This document shows, piece by piece, positions 9,037-17,451 of a stretch of DNA of 64,000 nt (position 1 is its first letter; the number at the start of each line of letters is the position of its first letter). Both the position numbers and the translations under genes were made by a program. Under the pieces are notes generated by a model, which was not told the DNA's origin, did not search any database, and was given only the letters and a program-made list of their open reading frames with translations. This DNA comes from Actinomyces sp. S6-Spd3 (GTDB lineage: Bacteria > Actinomycetota > Actinomycetes > Actinomycetales > Actinomycetaceae), in NCBI RefSeq assembly GCF_000758755.1, contig NZ_JRMV01000275.1, positions 124,001 to 188,000 on the forward strand, in the 5' to 3' direction.

Positions 9037-9602
9037 CAGTTCTCATCCCGGTGCGAGAGCTGATCAAAAAGCCCCGCGAGCCCCGCAAGGCGCGGATCAA
9101 TCACGACGTGCTCGTGATCTTCGGGCAGATCCTCCCACTTTTCTCCGCACCCCGGGCACAGTCCCTGGCAATCGGGCTTGCACAGTGGCCGGTCTTCCAT
9201 CAAAGTGACGATCCCATCGCGCACAATCGATTCGATATCGATCGTATCTTTCGCCGAGATCGTCAGGAAGTCATCGGCTTCTTCATCGTTTTCCTGGCGA
9301 AGGCGCTGGGCAGCTTTGGGTTCGAAGAATAGCTCATCAATATCGACGCTGTGGTGACGATGCACCTCGTCAAGGCATCGTACGCATTCACCTTCAAGGT
9401 CGACGTCAGCGTGTACACGCACCAAAACACCGTCATCAACCGAGGTGATTGCAACATCAATAGGAAGCTCACTGCCCGGAGCAACACGCATGATGGAGGT
9501 CCCCAGGTCCTCGGGGACTTCCCACATCAGCTCATAGTCGCGCATTGATCCCGGCGAGCGAGAAAGATCGCGAAGGGAAATTTCTAGAGGACGTTCACTC
9601 AT
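9036..9602 (-). CDS. DUF177 (YceD) family protein
   Basis: A 188-aa YceD/DUF177 protein, a family linked to 23S rRNA or large-subunit assembly and nearly always next to ribosomal protein L32. The C-terminal part has metal-site-like cysteines: C-V-R-C near residue 75, then C-K-P-D-C-Q-G-L-C-P-G-C-G. The start overlaps the preceding coiled-coil gene by 8 bases and the stop shares a base with the rnc start. L32 (rpmF) is not encoded here, so it must lie elsewhere in the genome. Function is inferred from the family only. Confidence 0.9.
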   Translation of the reverse strand: MSERPLEISLRDLSRSPGSMRDYELMWEVPEDLGTSIMRVAPGSELPIDVAITSVDDGVLVRVHADVDLEGECVRCLDEVHRHHSVDIDELFFEPKAAQRLRQENDEEADDFLTISAKDTIDIESIVRDGIVTLMEDRPLCKPDCQGLCPGCGEKWEDLPEDHEHVVIDPRLAGLAGLFDQLSHRDEN

Positions 9603-10311
9603 GTTCTAAAGTCACATTCGTCAAATCACGACCATTGCGCTCGGCAATGGCGCGCCGACCGGCATCGGTGCGGCGTTGGAGTTCTTGGAGCAGCGAGGAC
9701 AGCTCACTGAGCGAAGCCGAGGCGTACTCATCAGCGCCGGTACGCATCTGCTTTTCCTGGGCACGAGCCTGCGAAACGATCTCACGCGCGCGTTCCTCGG
9801 CCATCTGCTTGATGTTTTCGCTTGAGATCAAGCGCTCCGCTTGGGCGTTTGCATCGGCCAGCGTATTCTCCGCATCCGATTGGGCCTGCGCGCGAACTCG
9901 AGCTGCTTCTTCCTCGGCCTTTTCACGGGTACGCTGCGCTTGCTCTTCAGCCTCGGCGACCAGCTGGTCCGCCTTCTCACGGGCCTCGTCGATTGTCGAA
10001 CGAGCACGCGCGTTCGCCTCGGCAATAGTTGTTTCCGCAGCTGAGTCAGCACGCACCAGCACGGCGTCGGCATCGGCCACAACCGCATCCGCAGCCTTCA
10101 AATCATCGGGAAGAGCTTCACGTGCTTGGTCAAGAAGATCCAATAGCTCGGCTCGGTTAACCATAACGGACGCCGAAAGCGGGACTGCACGCGCAGCTTC
10201 AAGGAGATCTTCGATTCGATCCAAAGCAGCAATGACGGTCGAGGGACCGTAGACTGTCTGGTCCTCCCACTGCTGCGCCGAATCCGCCTGCTCATCGTGG
10301 GTCTCAGTCAT
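9595..10311 (-). CDS. Coiled-coil protein of the coaD-yceD interval, DivIVA/ATP-synthase-b-like
   Basis: A 238-aa acidic, Ala/Glu/Arg-rich protein without signal peptide or TM segment. Residues about 85-200 form one long predicted coiled coil, with repeats such as E-A-N-A-R-A-R-S and E-A-E-E-Q-A-Q-R that resemble ATP synthase subunit b or DivIVA stalks. The N-terminal 60 residues contain V-I-A-A-L-D-R-I-E-D-L-L, a segment typical of the protein found between coaD and DUF177 in actinobacteria. It overlaps its neighbours on both sides by 8 bases. A role in envelope or division scaffolding is possible, but nothing in the sequence proves it. Confidence 0.75.
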   Translation of the reverse strand: MTETHDEQADSAQQWEDQTVYGPSTVIAALDRIEDLLEAARAVPLSASVMVNRAELLDLLDQAREALPDDLKAADAVVADADAVLVRADSAAETTIAEANARARSTIDEAREKADQLVAEAEEQAQRTREKAEEEAARVRAQAQSDAENTLADANAQAERLISSENIKQMAEERAREIVSQARAQEKQMRTGADEYASASLSELSSLLQELQRRTDAGRRAIAERNGRDLTNVTLEHE

Positions 10312-10813
10312 TGTGTCCTCCTGTTGCTCGATGCGCGTACACTACGTCTCTATTTTCTCCCCACAGAGTCAAAACTGAGGAAGGAACATACCGAGAAACA
10401 TCCATTCCCCAGCCAAAAAGTTCACGCACTAATGACGAGGAGACATGCTGATAGCGCGGATCGGTAGGAATCCACAGTGTTTCTACCCCACCGATTTCCC
10501 TATTCGTTACGGCCTGAGTCATCTCGGAGTCCATATCCACGCTGGTGCGAATCCCCTTCACGACTACGTCAACATCATTTTCAGCGCAAAAATCAACAAG
10601 CAGTCCGCGCATCGGGAGAACCTCAACATTGGGCAGATGAGCAACCCCCGCTCTAGCGCTTTCAAGCCGGCATTTCATTTCGCTTGCCGAGGCCTTGGCC
10701 GGGTTCACCCCGACCGCAACGATCACGTGATCCGCAATGCGCGAAGCGCGCGTAATGATGTCGAGGTGTCCCACTGTAAGGGGGTCAAAACTCCCTGGAA
10801 TAACGGCTTTCAT
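10304..10813 (-). CDS. coaD: Phosphopantetheine adenylyltransferase
   Basis: Transfers AMP from ATP to 4'-phosphopantetheine, the penultimate step of coenzyme A synthesis, in the cytoplasm. The protein is 169 aa, the normal size. The nucleotidyltransferase motif P-G-S-F-D-P-L-T-V-G-H is at residues 6-16, and the C-terminal I-S/S-S-S-L-V-R-E-type motif reads H-V-S-S-S-L-V-R-E. The start overlaps the rsmD stop by 4 bases. The rsmD-coaD pair is conserved widely across bacteria. Confidence 0.96.
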   Translation of the reverse strand: MKAVIPGSFDPLTVGHLDIITRASRIADHVIVAVGVNPAKASASEMKCRLESARAGVAHLPNVEVLPMRGLLVDFCAENDVDVVVKGIRTSVDMDSEMTQAVTNREIGGVETLWIPTDPRYQHVSSSLVRELFGWGMDVSRYVPSSVLTLWGENRDVVYAHRATGGHND

Positions 10814-11379
10814 TCGCTCTCGTGGTCCTGTTCGTCAAGTGGAGGCGCAAGGAAAAAGACTCGAGTTTCTCCCCAGTCCCTGCGGTCTTCACACATCAAT
10901 CCCTCTGGAATCTCAACTTCGGGAGAACGCGTCGATCGTTCCACAACGATGGAGGCATCTGGAGAACATAAAGGAAGCAGAGCTTTTAAAAGTTCAGTGA
11001 TGTCCTGGCTTGCCACATCGTAGGGCGGATCAACAAAGACCAGGTCAAATGAACCACTCAGGCGATTAGAGACCGCAGAAAGAGCATCTGCGCCAATGAC
11101 CAGGGCTTCGGGCACAAGCGGAAGGTTTTTCTTTAAAGTGCGAATCGCTGCCGCTGATGAGTCCACCAAGGTCAGGGATGTAGCCCCCCGCGAGATGGCC
11201 TCGAAACCTAAAGCACCACTTCCCGCATACAGATCAAGGACCCTTGCGTCCTCGATAACGCCCATGTGTTCGAGACGCGAAAAAATTGCCTCACGCACGC
11301 GTTCGGAGGTCGGCCGAGTCCCTGAAGGAGGAACCTGGAGGATTCGTCCTTTCAAAGTGCCAGCAATAATTCGAGTCAT
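10810..11379 (-). CDS. rsmD: 16S rRNA (guanine966-N2)-methyltransferase
   Basis: SAM-dependent methyltransferase for G966 of 16S rRNA, 189 aa. It starts M-T-R-I-I-A-G-T-L-K-G-R, has R-P-T-S-E-R-V-R-E-A-I-F, the SAM-binding motif V-L-D-L-Y-A-G-S-G-A-L-G near residue 47, and the catalytic D-P-P-Y motif near residue 117. It lies 14 bases after recG and overlaps coaD by 4 bases, so it is part of the same operon. Confidence 0.96.
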   Translation of the reverse strand: MTRIIAGTLKGRILQVPPSGTRPTSERVREAIFSRLEHMGVIEDARVLDLYAGSGALGFEAISRGATSLTLVDSSAAAIRTLKKNLPLVPEALVIGADALSAVSNRLSGSFDLVFVDPPYDVASQDITELLKALLPLCSPDASIVVERSTRSPEVEIPEGLMCEDRRDWGETRVFFLAPPLDEQDHESE

Positions 11380-11393
11380 GGTTTAAGACTACG

Positions 11394-13553
11394 TTAGCTA
11401 CGCTCCATCCACACGAGCTCTTCGCTTGAAGCGTCATTGAGAGCTTGTCGCAACTCGGTGTGCTCACTCAGGTCAGGATCGGAGGCAAGAAGCTCCTGCG
11501 CGCACGAACGCGCCTCCTCAATAATCTCCCCGTCGCGAACAACGCTTAAGAAACGCAGACGAGAGGATTTTCCAGACTGAGCCGATCCCAAAACATCCCC
11601 TTCCCTACGCAACGCAAGATCGGCCTCGGCAAGGACAAAGCCGTCTGTCGTGGAGGCGAAAGCCTCGAGGCGCTTGGCGGAAGTATCGGTGATCGCGCTG
11701 GGATGAACTGCCATGCACACGCTCGCTCGAGAGGAGCGCCCAACGCGCCCGCGCAATTGATGGAGCTGAGAAAGGCCAAATTGCTGCGCATCCAAGATGA
11801 TCATCATGGTCGCCTCGGGAACGTCGACTCCGACCTCGATGACGGTAGTAGCCACAAGAATCGGGCACTCACCACTTGCGAAGGCACTCATGATGGCTTC
11901 TTTATCCTCGCCACTGTCACGCCCAGTCAAAGTTGCTGCACCAATCCCGCGTAAGGGTTCGATCTTGGAAAGGCCGAGCAGGGTTTGGGAAACCGAGGCC
12001 AGGGGAACAGAAGATTCAGAATCGACGAGCGCATCGCTCGTATCAGAGTCGTCGATGCGGGGACAGACGATATAAACGCGTCCACCTCCGTCGATTTCCT
12101 CACGAGCGCGCTGCCACATTCGACTCATCCACGCTTCATTCCCCGCGTCAACGACGTAGGTGGCGACGGGCTGACGTCCCTTGGGAAGTCCCTTCATGAC
12201 GGTGACATCGAGATCGCCGAAAATCGTCATGGCGACGCTTCTTGGGATTGGCGTTGCAGTCATGACCAGTTGGTGGACCAGCAAGCCATCACTACGGCTT
12301 TCACGAAGGGCATCGCGCTGTTGGACACCAAAACGATGCTGCTCGTCGATCACTGCCAAAGCGAGGTCGGCGAAGAGATTACGAGCAAAAAGCAAGGCGT
12401 GGGTGCCAACGACAATGAGCGGCGCCCCGGAGGCAAGCAAGCGTTCAATTTCGCGCCTAGCTGGAGCGGGTGTCGAGGACGTGAGAAGGCGCAGGTCGAT
12501 TGGAAAACCGGCCTTTTCAAGAGGGGCAAGCAAAGCGCGCAAAGAATCCACGTGCTGCTTAGCTAAAACTTCGGTCGGAGCTAGAAGAGCACCCTGATGC
12601 CCGGCAGCGACAACTTGGATAAGTGCGGCCAGTGCAACGACGGTTTTCCCAGAACCGACGTCTCCTTCAAGGAGACGCTGCATCGGGTGAGAATCCGCCA
12701 GTCCCGCGCCGATATGTTCAATCGCCTTCTTTTGGGAATCGGTCAGGGTAAAGGGAAGAGAGGACAAGAAGGCGGTCAATTCGGGCGAGGAATGCGGCGA
12801 GACGCATGCCTGCATCGCATTGTTGCCTAGACGTCTGTGCGCAAGAAAAGCCTGGAGGATAAAGGCTTCCCTCCACCGCAAGTTCTTCTTCGCTCGTGCC
12901 ACTTCTTCGTCACTTGTTCCTTGGTGAAGAAGGAGGAGTGACCGGCCAAGGGGATCAATATCGTAGCGTCTGCGGATACTATCCGGAATAGGGTCTGGGA
13001 TTGAATCGAGATCAATCGATTCAAGGAGAACAGCAATCGCTCGGGCGATCACCCACGAGGTGATGCCGCCTTTAGAGGAATAAATGGGGATTGGACGGTG
13101 CGATCTCTCACGGAGGGAACGATCATCTTGATCGTCTTCGACTCCCTCGAATTCGGGATGCACCAGCTGCAGATTCCCGCGATATGATCCGACCTTCCCG
13201 GCGAAAAGAAAGTGTTCTCCCGGTTGAAGTAGGCGTTCATGAACGCTGAGCTTGTAGGGATTTGCAGCAAAGAAGGTGGCACTCATCTGGCTTGTGCCAT
13301 CCGTGAGGAGCACTTCGAGGCGCACTCCTGCCCGCGAGCGATTCGGGATCAGGCGAGTACTGACGACTTCCGCCAAGATTGTGACGTCTTCACCGCTGCG
13401 CAAAATATGCATGGGGGTCAGCGCACCCCAGTGGTAGTACCGCCTCGGCGCTTCAAGAAGCAGGTCTCCGACAGTATTGATCCCCGCCTTCTCAAGTTTC
13501 TTCGCGAGCTTGGCAGGAAGGCGCAGATTCAGCGGGGTATCAAGCGGATTCAC
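11394..13553 (-). CDS. recG: ATP-dependent DNA helicase RecG
   Basis: Branch-migrating helicase that remodels stalled replication forks and Holliday junctions. The 719-aa protein has an N-terminal wedge/OB domain (about 45-170), Walker A G-D-V-G-S-G-K-T with Lys303, the D-E-Q-H box, V-M-T-A-T-P-I-P-R-S motif III, and the C-terminal Q-L-R-G-R-V-G-R helicase motif VI. The start is a GTG whose last bases form the TGA of the preceding DhaL-type gene (GTGA overlap), implying translational coupling. Confidence 0.97.
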   Translation of the reverse strand: MNPLDTPLNLRLPAKLAKKLEKAGINTVGDLLLEAPRRYYHWGALTPMHILRSGEDVTILAEVVSTRLIPNRSRAGVRLEVLLTDGTSQMSATFFAANPYKLSVHERLLQPGEHFLFAGKVGSYRGNLQLVHPEFEGVEDDQDDRSLRERSHRPIPIYSSKGGITSWVIARAIAVLLESIDLDSIPDPIPDSIRRRYDIDPLGRSLLLLHQGTSDEEVARAKKNLRWREAFILQAFLAHRRLGNNAMQACVSPHSSPELTAFLSSLPFTLTDSQKKAIEHIGAGLADSHPMQRLLEGDVGSGKTVVALAALIQVVAAGHQGALLAPTEVLAKQHVDSLRALLAPLEKAGFPIDLRLLTSSTPAPARREIERLLASGAPLIVVGTHALLFARNLFADLALAVIDEQHRFGVQQRDALRESRSDGLLVHQLVMTATPIPRSVAMTIFGDLDVTVMKGLPKGRQPVATYVVDAGNEAWMSRMWQRAREEIDGGGRVYIVCPRIDDSDTSDALVDSESSVPLASVSQTLLGLSKIEPLRGIGAATLTGRDSGEDKEAIMSAFASGECPILVATTVIEVGVDVPEATMMIILDAQQFGLSQLHQLRGRVGRSSRASVCMAVHPSAITDTSAKRLEAFASTTDGFVLAEADLALRREGDVLGSAQSGKSSRLRFLSVVRDGEIIEEARSCAQELLASDPDLSEHTELRQALNDASSEELVWMERS

Positions 13554-15163
13554 GACAGGGCCTGCACAAGAGAATGCACCTGGGGAGAAGCGTCGATGAC
13601 CTCAAGATCTGCACCGCTCACTTCGAGGTTTAATCCGTCTAAGAGCTGGCGCAGCACGGCGATAAGAGTGCCTGAGTCTTCACTACCGGCTAGGAGAGCC
13701 CACCGAGAAGGGGCGTAGGAGATAAGTTCTTGCACAGCACGTGAGATGTCCTCGACTTGCCAATCCGCTTCGATCGGCCTGGAATGCTGGGCGAGTAATG
13801 CGCTTTGCGCGTTTTCTTCAACAAGCGCGCAAAGCCTTGGAGCCACTTGCCGTCCCCCGGGCTGGGGAACGAAAAGGGGTGCGCAGGCGCGACTGACCGC
13901 GAGTGCTTCCAATTCATTGTGCGACGAGGCGATGAGAACGCTCAGTTCCGGCTCTGCACCCAAGCGCTCGTAAGACACGCTGATCCTCTGCGCCAAAGCA
14001 AGACAGTCACGATCACTAGGAACGATCAATTCCACACCACTGGAGGCACAGCGGGCGGGCTGGACTAAGGCTTCGAGGTCTTCAAGCTGAGGGTCGAGGA
14101 ACACGTGCGCACCGCACAGTGCAAGGTCTTCAACCATTCCGGGGATGCGAGTGCAAGCCACTACTGCAGCGCGTTCTACTCGGCGGATCGGTTGGCGCTC
14201 GAGGAGTCGGATCCCGCGGTGCGTCACGCCATCGGCCAAAGTATCGATACCGATTGTTTCGTCAGGCCGCGCATCGGCGACATGGAAACGCAGGGTGCGT
14301 CCTCGGTGCGGGCGAACAGAAAGAGGCGCGGCAGTATCAATATGGAAGCGCCACTCCCCCAGCCCGAAGAGATCAGACTGACCGATCCACGAGTAGCGGG
14401 CGTTTAAAGCATCGAGGTGACGACAGTGCGCCTCGCAATCGTCTTGAGTTCCTTGAAGAATCACGTCAACGGTGAAGGCACGATCGGGAGCGGGAGCGCC
14501 GGGACGCACGCGGCTCGCAGTTTGTCCGGCAAGTTCAGCAAGCATCGCGGCAAGAGACTCGAGCATTCCGAGATCATCGCGACATGCTGCGTCAAGAGCA
14601 CTGAGCATGAGTGCGACGACAGCGGCTCCTGCATCGATTGTTCCCGTCGAAGCACCGGTGGCCTCGACGAGGCCAAATTGCGCAGCGGCACAGAAGGCGG
14701 AGAGTTCCTCGGGAATTTCTGGCAGAGTATCTCCAAGTCCCATGAGCTCTGAGGAAGCTTCAGCGATCATCGCATCGAAGGCCGCGGTGTGACCGTTGAT
14801 AGTTGAGGAGGCAGATGCGGTTGCGACGAGCATACGTCGCAGGCGAATGGGGGTGAGTTCTTGTTCTCCAAGAGCCACACGCCAAGACTGCAAGATGGAG
14901 ACGATCAGTATTCCGCAGTGTCCCAAGGAAGCACGTACTCCGGCTTGGAGTGCGACATCCAGCCCGACAGACAAAGGATCATCTTCGGGAAATCCACTGA
15001 GGGAATGGGCGAGAGCTTCAAAAGTGACTCGGGCGTTTGTTCCCGTATCGCAATCGCCACCACCGACACCATCGAGGTCATCGATAAAAGGCGCAAGCTT
15101 TGTCATCTCGTCTGCTGCAATGCGAAAGCTGCGTGCGAGCACTCCAGAGTCTAAAGACACCAC
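13550..15163 (-). CDS. DhaL/DAK2-domain protein, divergent FakA/YloV-like
   Basis: A 537-aa protein in the place where FakA (YloV), the ATP-binding subunit of fatty acid kinase, sits next to recG. The N-terminal DhaL domain (about 10-205) keeps the Mg-binding Asp motif as G-D-C-D-T-G-T-N. The next family motif, normally G-A-R-G-N-S-G, is degenerate (R-A-S-L-G-H-C-G), as is the E-G-T-I-L-T segment. The C-terminal about 300 residues match the FakA middle and C-terminal regions only loosely. Start is GTG at 15163 or the adjacent GTG at 15160, behind AAAGGATAA. It is the first gene of the operon. Kinase activity is uncertain. Confidence 0.8.
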   Translation of the reverse strand: MVSLDSGVLARSFRIAADEMTKLAPFIDDLDGVGGGDCDTGTNARVTFEALAHSLSGFPEDDPLSVGLDVALQAGVRASLGHCGILIVSILQSWRVALGEQELTPIRLRRMLVATASASSTINGHTAAFDAMIAEASSELMGLGDTLPEIPEELSAFCAAAQFGLVEATGASTGTIDAGAAVVALMLSALDAACRDDLGMLESLAAMLAELAGQTASRVRPGAPAPDRAFTVDVILQGTQDDCEAHCRHLDALNARYSWIGQSDLFGLGEWRFHIDTAAPLSVRPHRGRTLRFHVADARPDETIGIDTLADGVTHRGIRLLERQPIRRVERAAVVACTRIPGMVEDLALCGAHVFLDPQLEDLEALVQPARCASSGVELIVPSDRDCLALAQRISVSYERLGAEPELSVLIASSHNELEALAVSRACAPLFVPQPGGRQVAPRLCALVEENAQSALLAQHSRPIEADWQVEDISRAVQELISYAPSRWALLAGSEDSGTLIAVLRQLLDGLNLEVSGADLEVIDASPQVHSLVQALS

Positions 15164-15234
15164 TTATCCTTTGATCGACGTCTTGTAACGTACTGTTGTG
15201 GGTTGAAGGGGATGATGACATTGTTTCGCGCCCA

Positions 15235-15314
15235 CACACATGTGTGCCACCTGACACGCATATTTCCCCCGTGGACTTGGTTATTTGAGGCGAAATCAGA
15301 TAAGGTGTCATAGT
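15235..15314 (+). promoter_or_regulatory. Candidate rpmB promoter region with a 12-bp palindrome
   Basis: The 235-base gap between the divergent DhaL-type gene and rpmB holds TTGAGG (15285-15290), an 18-base spacer and CATAGT (15309-15314) as a plausible -35/-10 pair. This leaves a leader of roughly 80 bases. Upstream at 15235-15246 is the perfect palindrome CACACATGTGTG, a possible operator for either divergent gene. Both assignments rest on reading alone. Confidence 0.35.
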
Positions 15315-15398
15315 TGCCTGCGGTGACCTGTCACCAATGGCCTCTTGATCTTCAAGGTCAAGACAACTAATCGTGTAAGAAAAACCGAGGAGAACATC

Positions 15399-15590
15399 GT
15401 GGCTGCCGTTTGTGACGTGTGCGGTAAGGGACCCGGCTTCGGCAAGAGCGTGTCGCACTCGCACGTTCGTACCAACCGCCGGTGGAATCCGAACATTCAG
15501 CGCGTTCGCGCCCTGGTCGATGGGACGCCCAAGCGCCTGAACGTGTGCACCAAGTGCCTGAAGTCTGATCGAGTCGTTCGCGCTGCCTGA
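15399..15590 (+). CDS. rpmB: 50S ribosomal protein L28, zinc-binding (C+) form
   Basis: Large-subunit ribosomal protein of 63 aa. It carries two CxxC pairs (C-D-V-C near the N-terminus and C-T-K-C near the C-terminus), making it the zinc-ribbon C+ paralogue type. The core [16 protein letters not shown] matches L28. The GTG start at 15399 has GAGGAG seven bases upstream; a longer in-frame extension to 15345 has no support. It is a single-gene unit closed by a strong terminator. Confidence 0.96.
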   Translation: MAAVCDVCGKGPGFGKSVSHSHVRTNRRWNPNIQRVRALVDGTPKRLNVCTKCLKSDRVVRAA

Positions 15591-15604
15591 TTCAGACTGA
15601 GATC

Positions 15605-15640
15605 GGCCGAGCTCGCTTTGCGAGTTCGGCCTTTTTCTTT
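15605..15640 (+). terminator. Intrinsic terminator after rpmB
   Basis: GGCCGAGCTCG, a CTTTG loop and CGAGTTCGGCC make an 11-bp stem followed by TTTTTCTTT, starting 15 bases after the rpmB stop. Confidence 0.93.
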
Positions 15641-15927
15641 ACCTTCTCTCCACTACCCTGCCTTTGATCCCAGCCACCATAGAATCAACCTGAGCAACCC
15701 CATTCCCTGAAAGTGCAGGTCAAAGACGGTTTGAGAGATGAAGAGATACTCTTCCCAGAAGTTTTCCAGCAAAAATGCATTTATTTGCTTGCTGCAGATC
15801 GTGGACTCCATGAAGCATTTAGTTAACTAACCGCTATTCTAAAAACGTTCACAGATGTTATGTGTTTGGGAACACCATTTTGAGGAGGCCTGTGCGCTGA
15901 TCGCACACCACCAGAATAGGGAAAACC
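15641..15927 (+). promoter_or_regulatory. Control region of the sucrose cassette with three inverted repeats
   Basis: This 287-base gap contains no gene I can support. A -10-like TATTCT is at 15835-15840. Immediately upstream is the perfect palindrome TTAGTTAACTAA (15819-15830). Downstream lie GTGTT-TGGG-AACAC (15862-15875) and TGTGCG-CTGAT-CGCACA (15891-15907), the last just before the start-proximal AATAGGGAAAA. They look like operators for a sugar-responsive repressor, or in the last case a leader hairpin. No regulator gene is adjacent. Confidence 0.5.
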
Positions 15928-17430
15928 ATGCAAAATAAGGTTCAGCTCATCACCTACGCCGATCGTTTCGGCGGCAAGACGATTTCCTCGCTGACGGAAA
16001 CACTGCGTCGGCATTTCTCGGGGGTGTACGAAGGCGTTCACATTCTCCCTTTCTTCACTCCCTTTGATGGCGCCGATGCAGGATTTGACCCCGTCGATCA
16101 CACCAAGGTTGATCCAAGGCTTGGATCTTGGGACGACGTTGCAGAACTGTCAAAGAGCCACGAAATCATGGTTGACACCATCGTCAATCACGTTTCCTGG
16201 GAATCAGAACAGTTCCAAGATGTCATGAAGAACGGCGAAGACAGCCCCTTCGCCCCGATGTTCCTGACCTTGTCCAGCGTCTTCCCCGAAGGCGTGACCG
16301 AAGAAGAAGTCGCTGGCATCTATCGCCCTCGCCCCGGTCTTCCCCTCACCCATTACACATGGGGCAATAAGACACGACTGGTCTGGACAACTTTCACTCC
16401 GCAACAGGTTGACATCGATACCGATTCTGACCAGGGCTGGGGATACCTGATGTCAATCCTCGATCAGCTCGGGGCAAGCCATGTTTCTTCAATTCGCCTC
16501 GACGCCGTAGGCTACGGGGCGAAGGAAGCGCGTACATCTTGCTTCATGATTCCTAAGACCTTCAGACTGATCGAACGTATCAAGGAAGAGGGCGCAAAGA
16601 GGGGCCTCGAAACCCTTATTGAGGTTCACTCCTACTACAAGAAGCAAATCGACATTGCCAGCAAGGTCGACCGCGTCTATGACTTCGCCCTTCCTCCGCT
16701 CTTGCTCCACTCAATCTTCTCGGGCAGCGTCGATGCTCTTGAGCACTGGATCAACGTGCGTCCGAATAACGCCGTGACCGTTTTGGATACTCACGACGGA
16801 ATCGGCGTCATCGACATCGGTTCAGACCAGCTGGATCGCTCCCTCAAGGGACTGGTTCCCGATCCTGATGTTGACCGCCTCGTCGAAACAATCCACGCAA
16901 ACACCCAAGGAGAATCTCGCGAAGCAACGGGGGCTGCGGCCTCGAATCTGGATCTCTACCAGGTCAATTCGACCTACTACTCGGCATTGGGCTGCAATGA
17001 CCAGCATTACCTGGCAACTCGTGCAGTTCAGTTCTTCCTCCCGGGAATCCCCCAGGTCTACTACGTGGGTGCAATGGCCGGCGCCAATGACATGGAACTG
17101 CTCAAGCGCACCAATGTCGGGCGTGACATCAACCGCCACTACTACACGGCACAAGAAGTTGAAGAGAACCTCAAGCGCCCAGTTGTTCAGGCGCTCAACG
17201 CTTTGTGCGCGTTCCGCAATACTCTTCCAGCTTTTGACGGAACCTTCTCTTACCAGCGAGATGGCGAAGTGCTGACGCTGGCGTGGGAAGGCGCCGGCAC
17301 GAGTGCAAAGCTCACTTTCAATCCGGCCGCCCCGTCGGAAACCGGTTCTATTGCTTCGCTGTCGTGGACTGATGGCCAAGGCGAGCACACGACCGATGAT
17401 CTTCTTGCCAATCCTCCCGTCGCTAACTAG
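15928..17430 (+). CDS. Sucrose phosphorylase (GH13)
   Basis: Cytoplasmic glycoside hydrolase family 13 enzyme that splits sucrose with phosphate into glucose 1-phosphate and fructose. The protein is 500 aa, close to the 504 aa of the Bifidobacterium adolescentis enzyme. The catalytic triad falls at the same residue numbers: nucleophile Asp192 (R-L-D-A-V-G-Y), acid/base Glu232 (L-I-E-V-H-S-Y) and Asp290 (D-T-H-D-G-I-G). Residues Q-L-I-T-Y-A-D-R near the N-terminus are family-typical. The ATG follows AGAATAGGGAAAACC. A permease gene follows after 21 bases, so uptake and phosphorolysis are encoded together. Confidence 0.96.
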   Translation: MQNKVQLITYADRFGGKTISSLTETLRRHFSGVYEGVHILPFFTPFDGADAGFDPVDHTKVDPRLGSWDDVAELSKSHEIMVDTIVNHVSWESEQFQDVMKNGEDSPFAPMFLTLSSVFPEGVTEEEVAGIYRPRPGLPLTHYTWGNKTRLVWTTFTPQQVDIDTDSDQGWGYLMSILDQLGASHVSSIRLDAVGYGAKEARTSCFMIPKTFRLIERIKEEGAKRGLETLIEVHSYYKKQIDIASKVDRVYDFALPPLLLHSIFSGSVDALEHWINVRPNNAVTVLDTHDGIGVIDIGSDQLDRSLKGLVPDPDVDRLVETIHANTQGESREATGAAASNLDLYQVNSTYYSALGCNDQHYLATRAVQFFLPGIPQVYYVGAMAGANDMELLKRTNVGRDINRHYYTAQEVEENLKRPVVQALNALCAFRNTLPAFDGTFSYQRDGEVLTLAWEGAGTSAKLTFNPAAPSETGSIASLSWTDGQGEHTTDDLLANPPVAN

Positions 17431-17451
17431 TCATCCCCGAAGGAACTCATC

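Noticed and set aside
15641-15927. Possible riboswitch or small gene before sucrose phosphorylase
   Set aside because: No conserved riboswitch core and no credible reading frame; only promoter-like and palindromic elements are visible.
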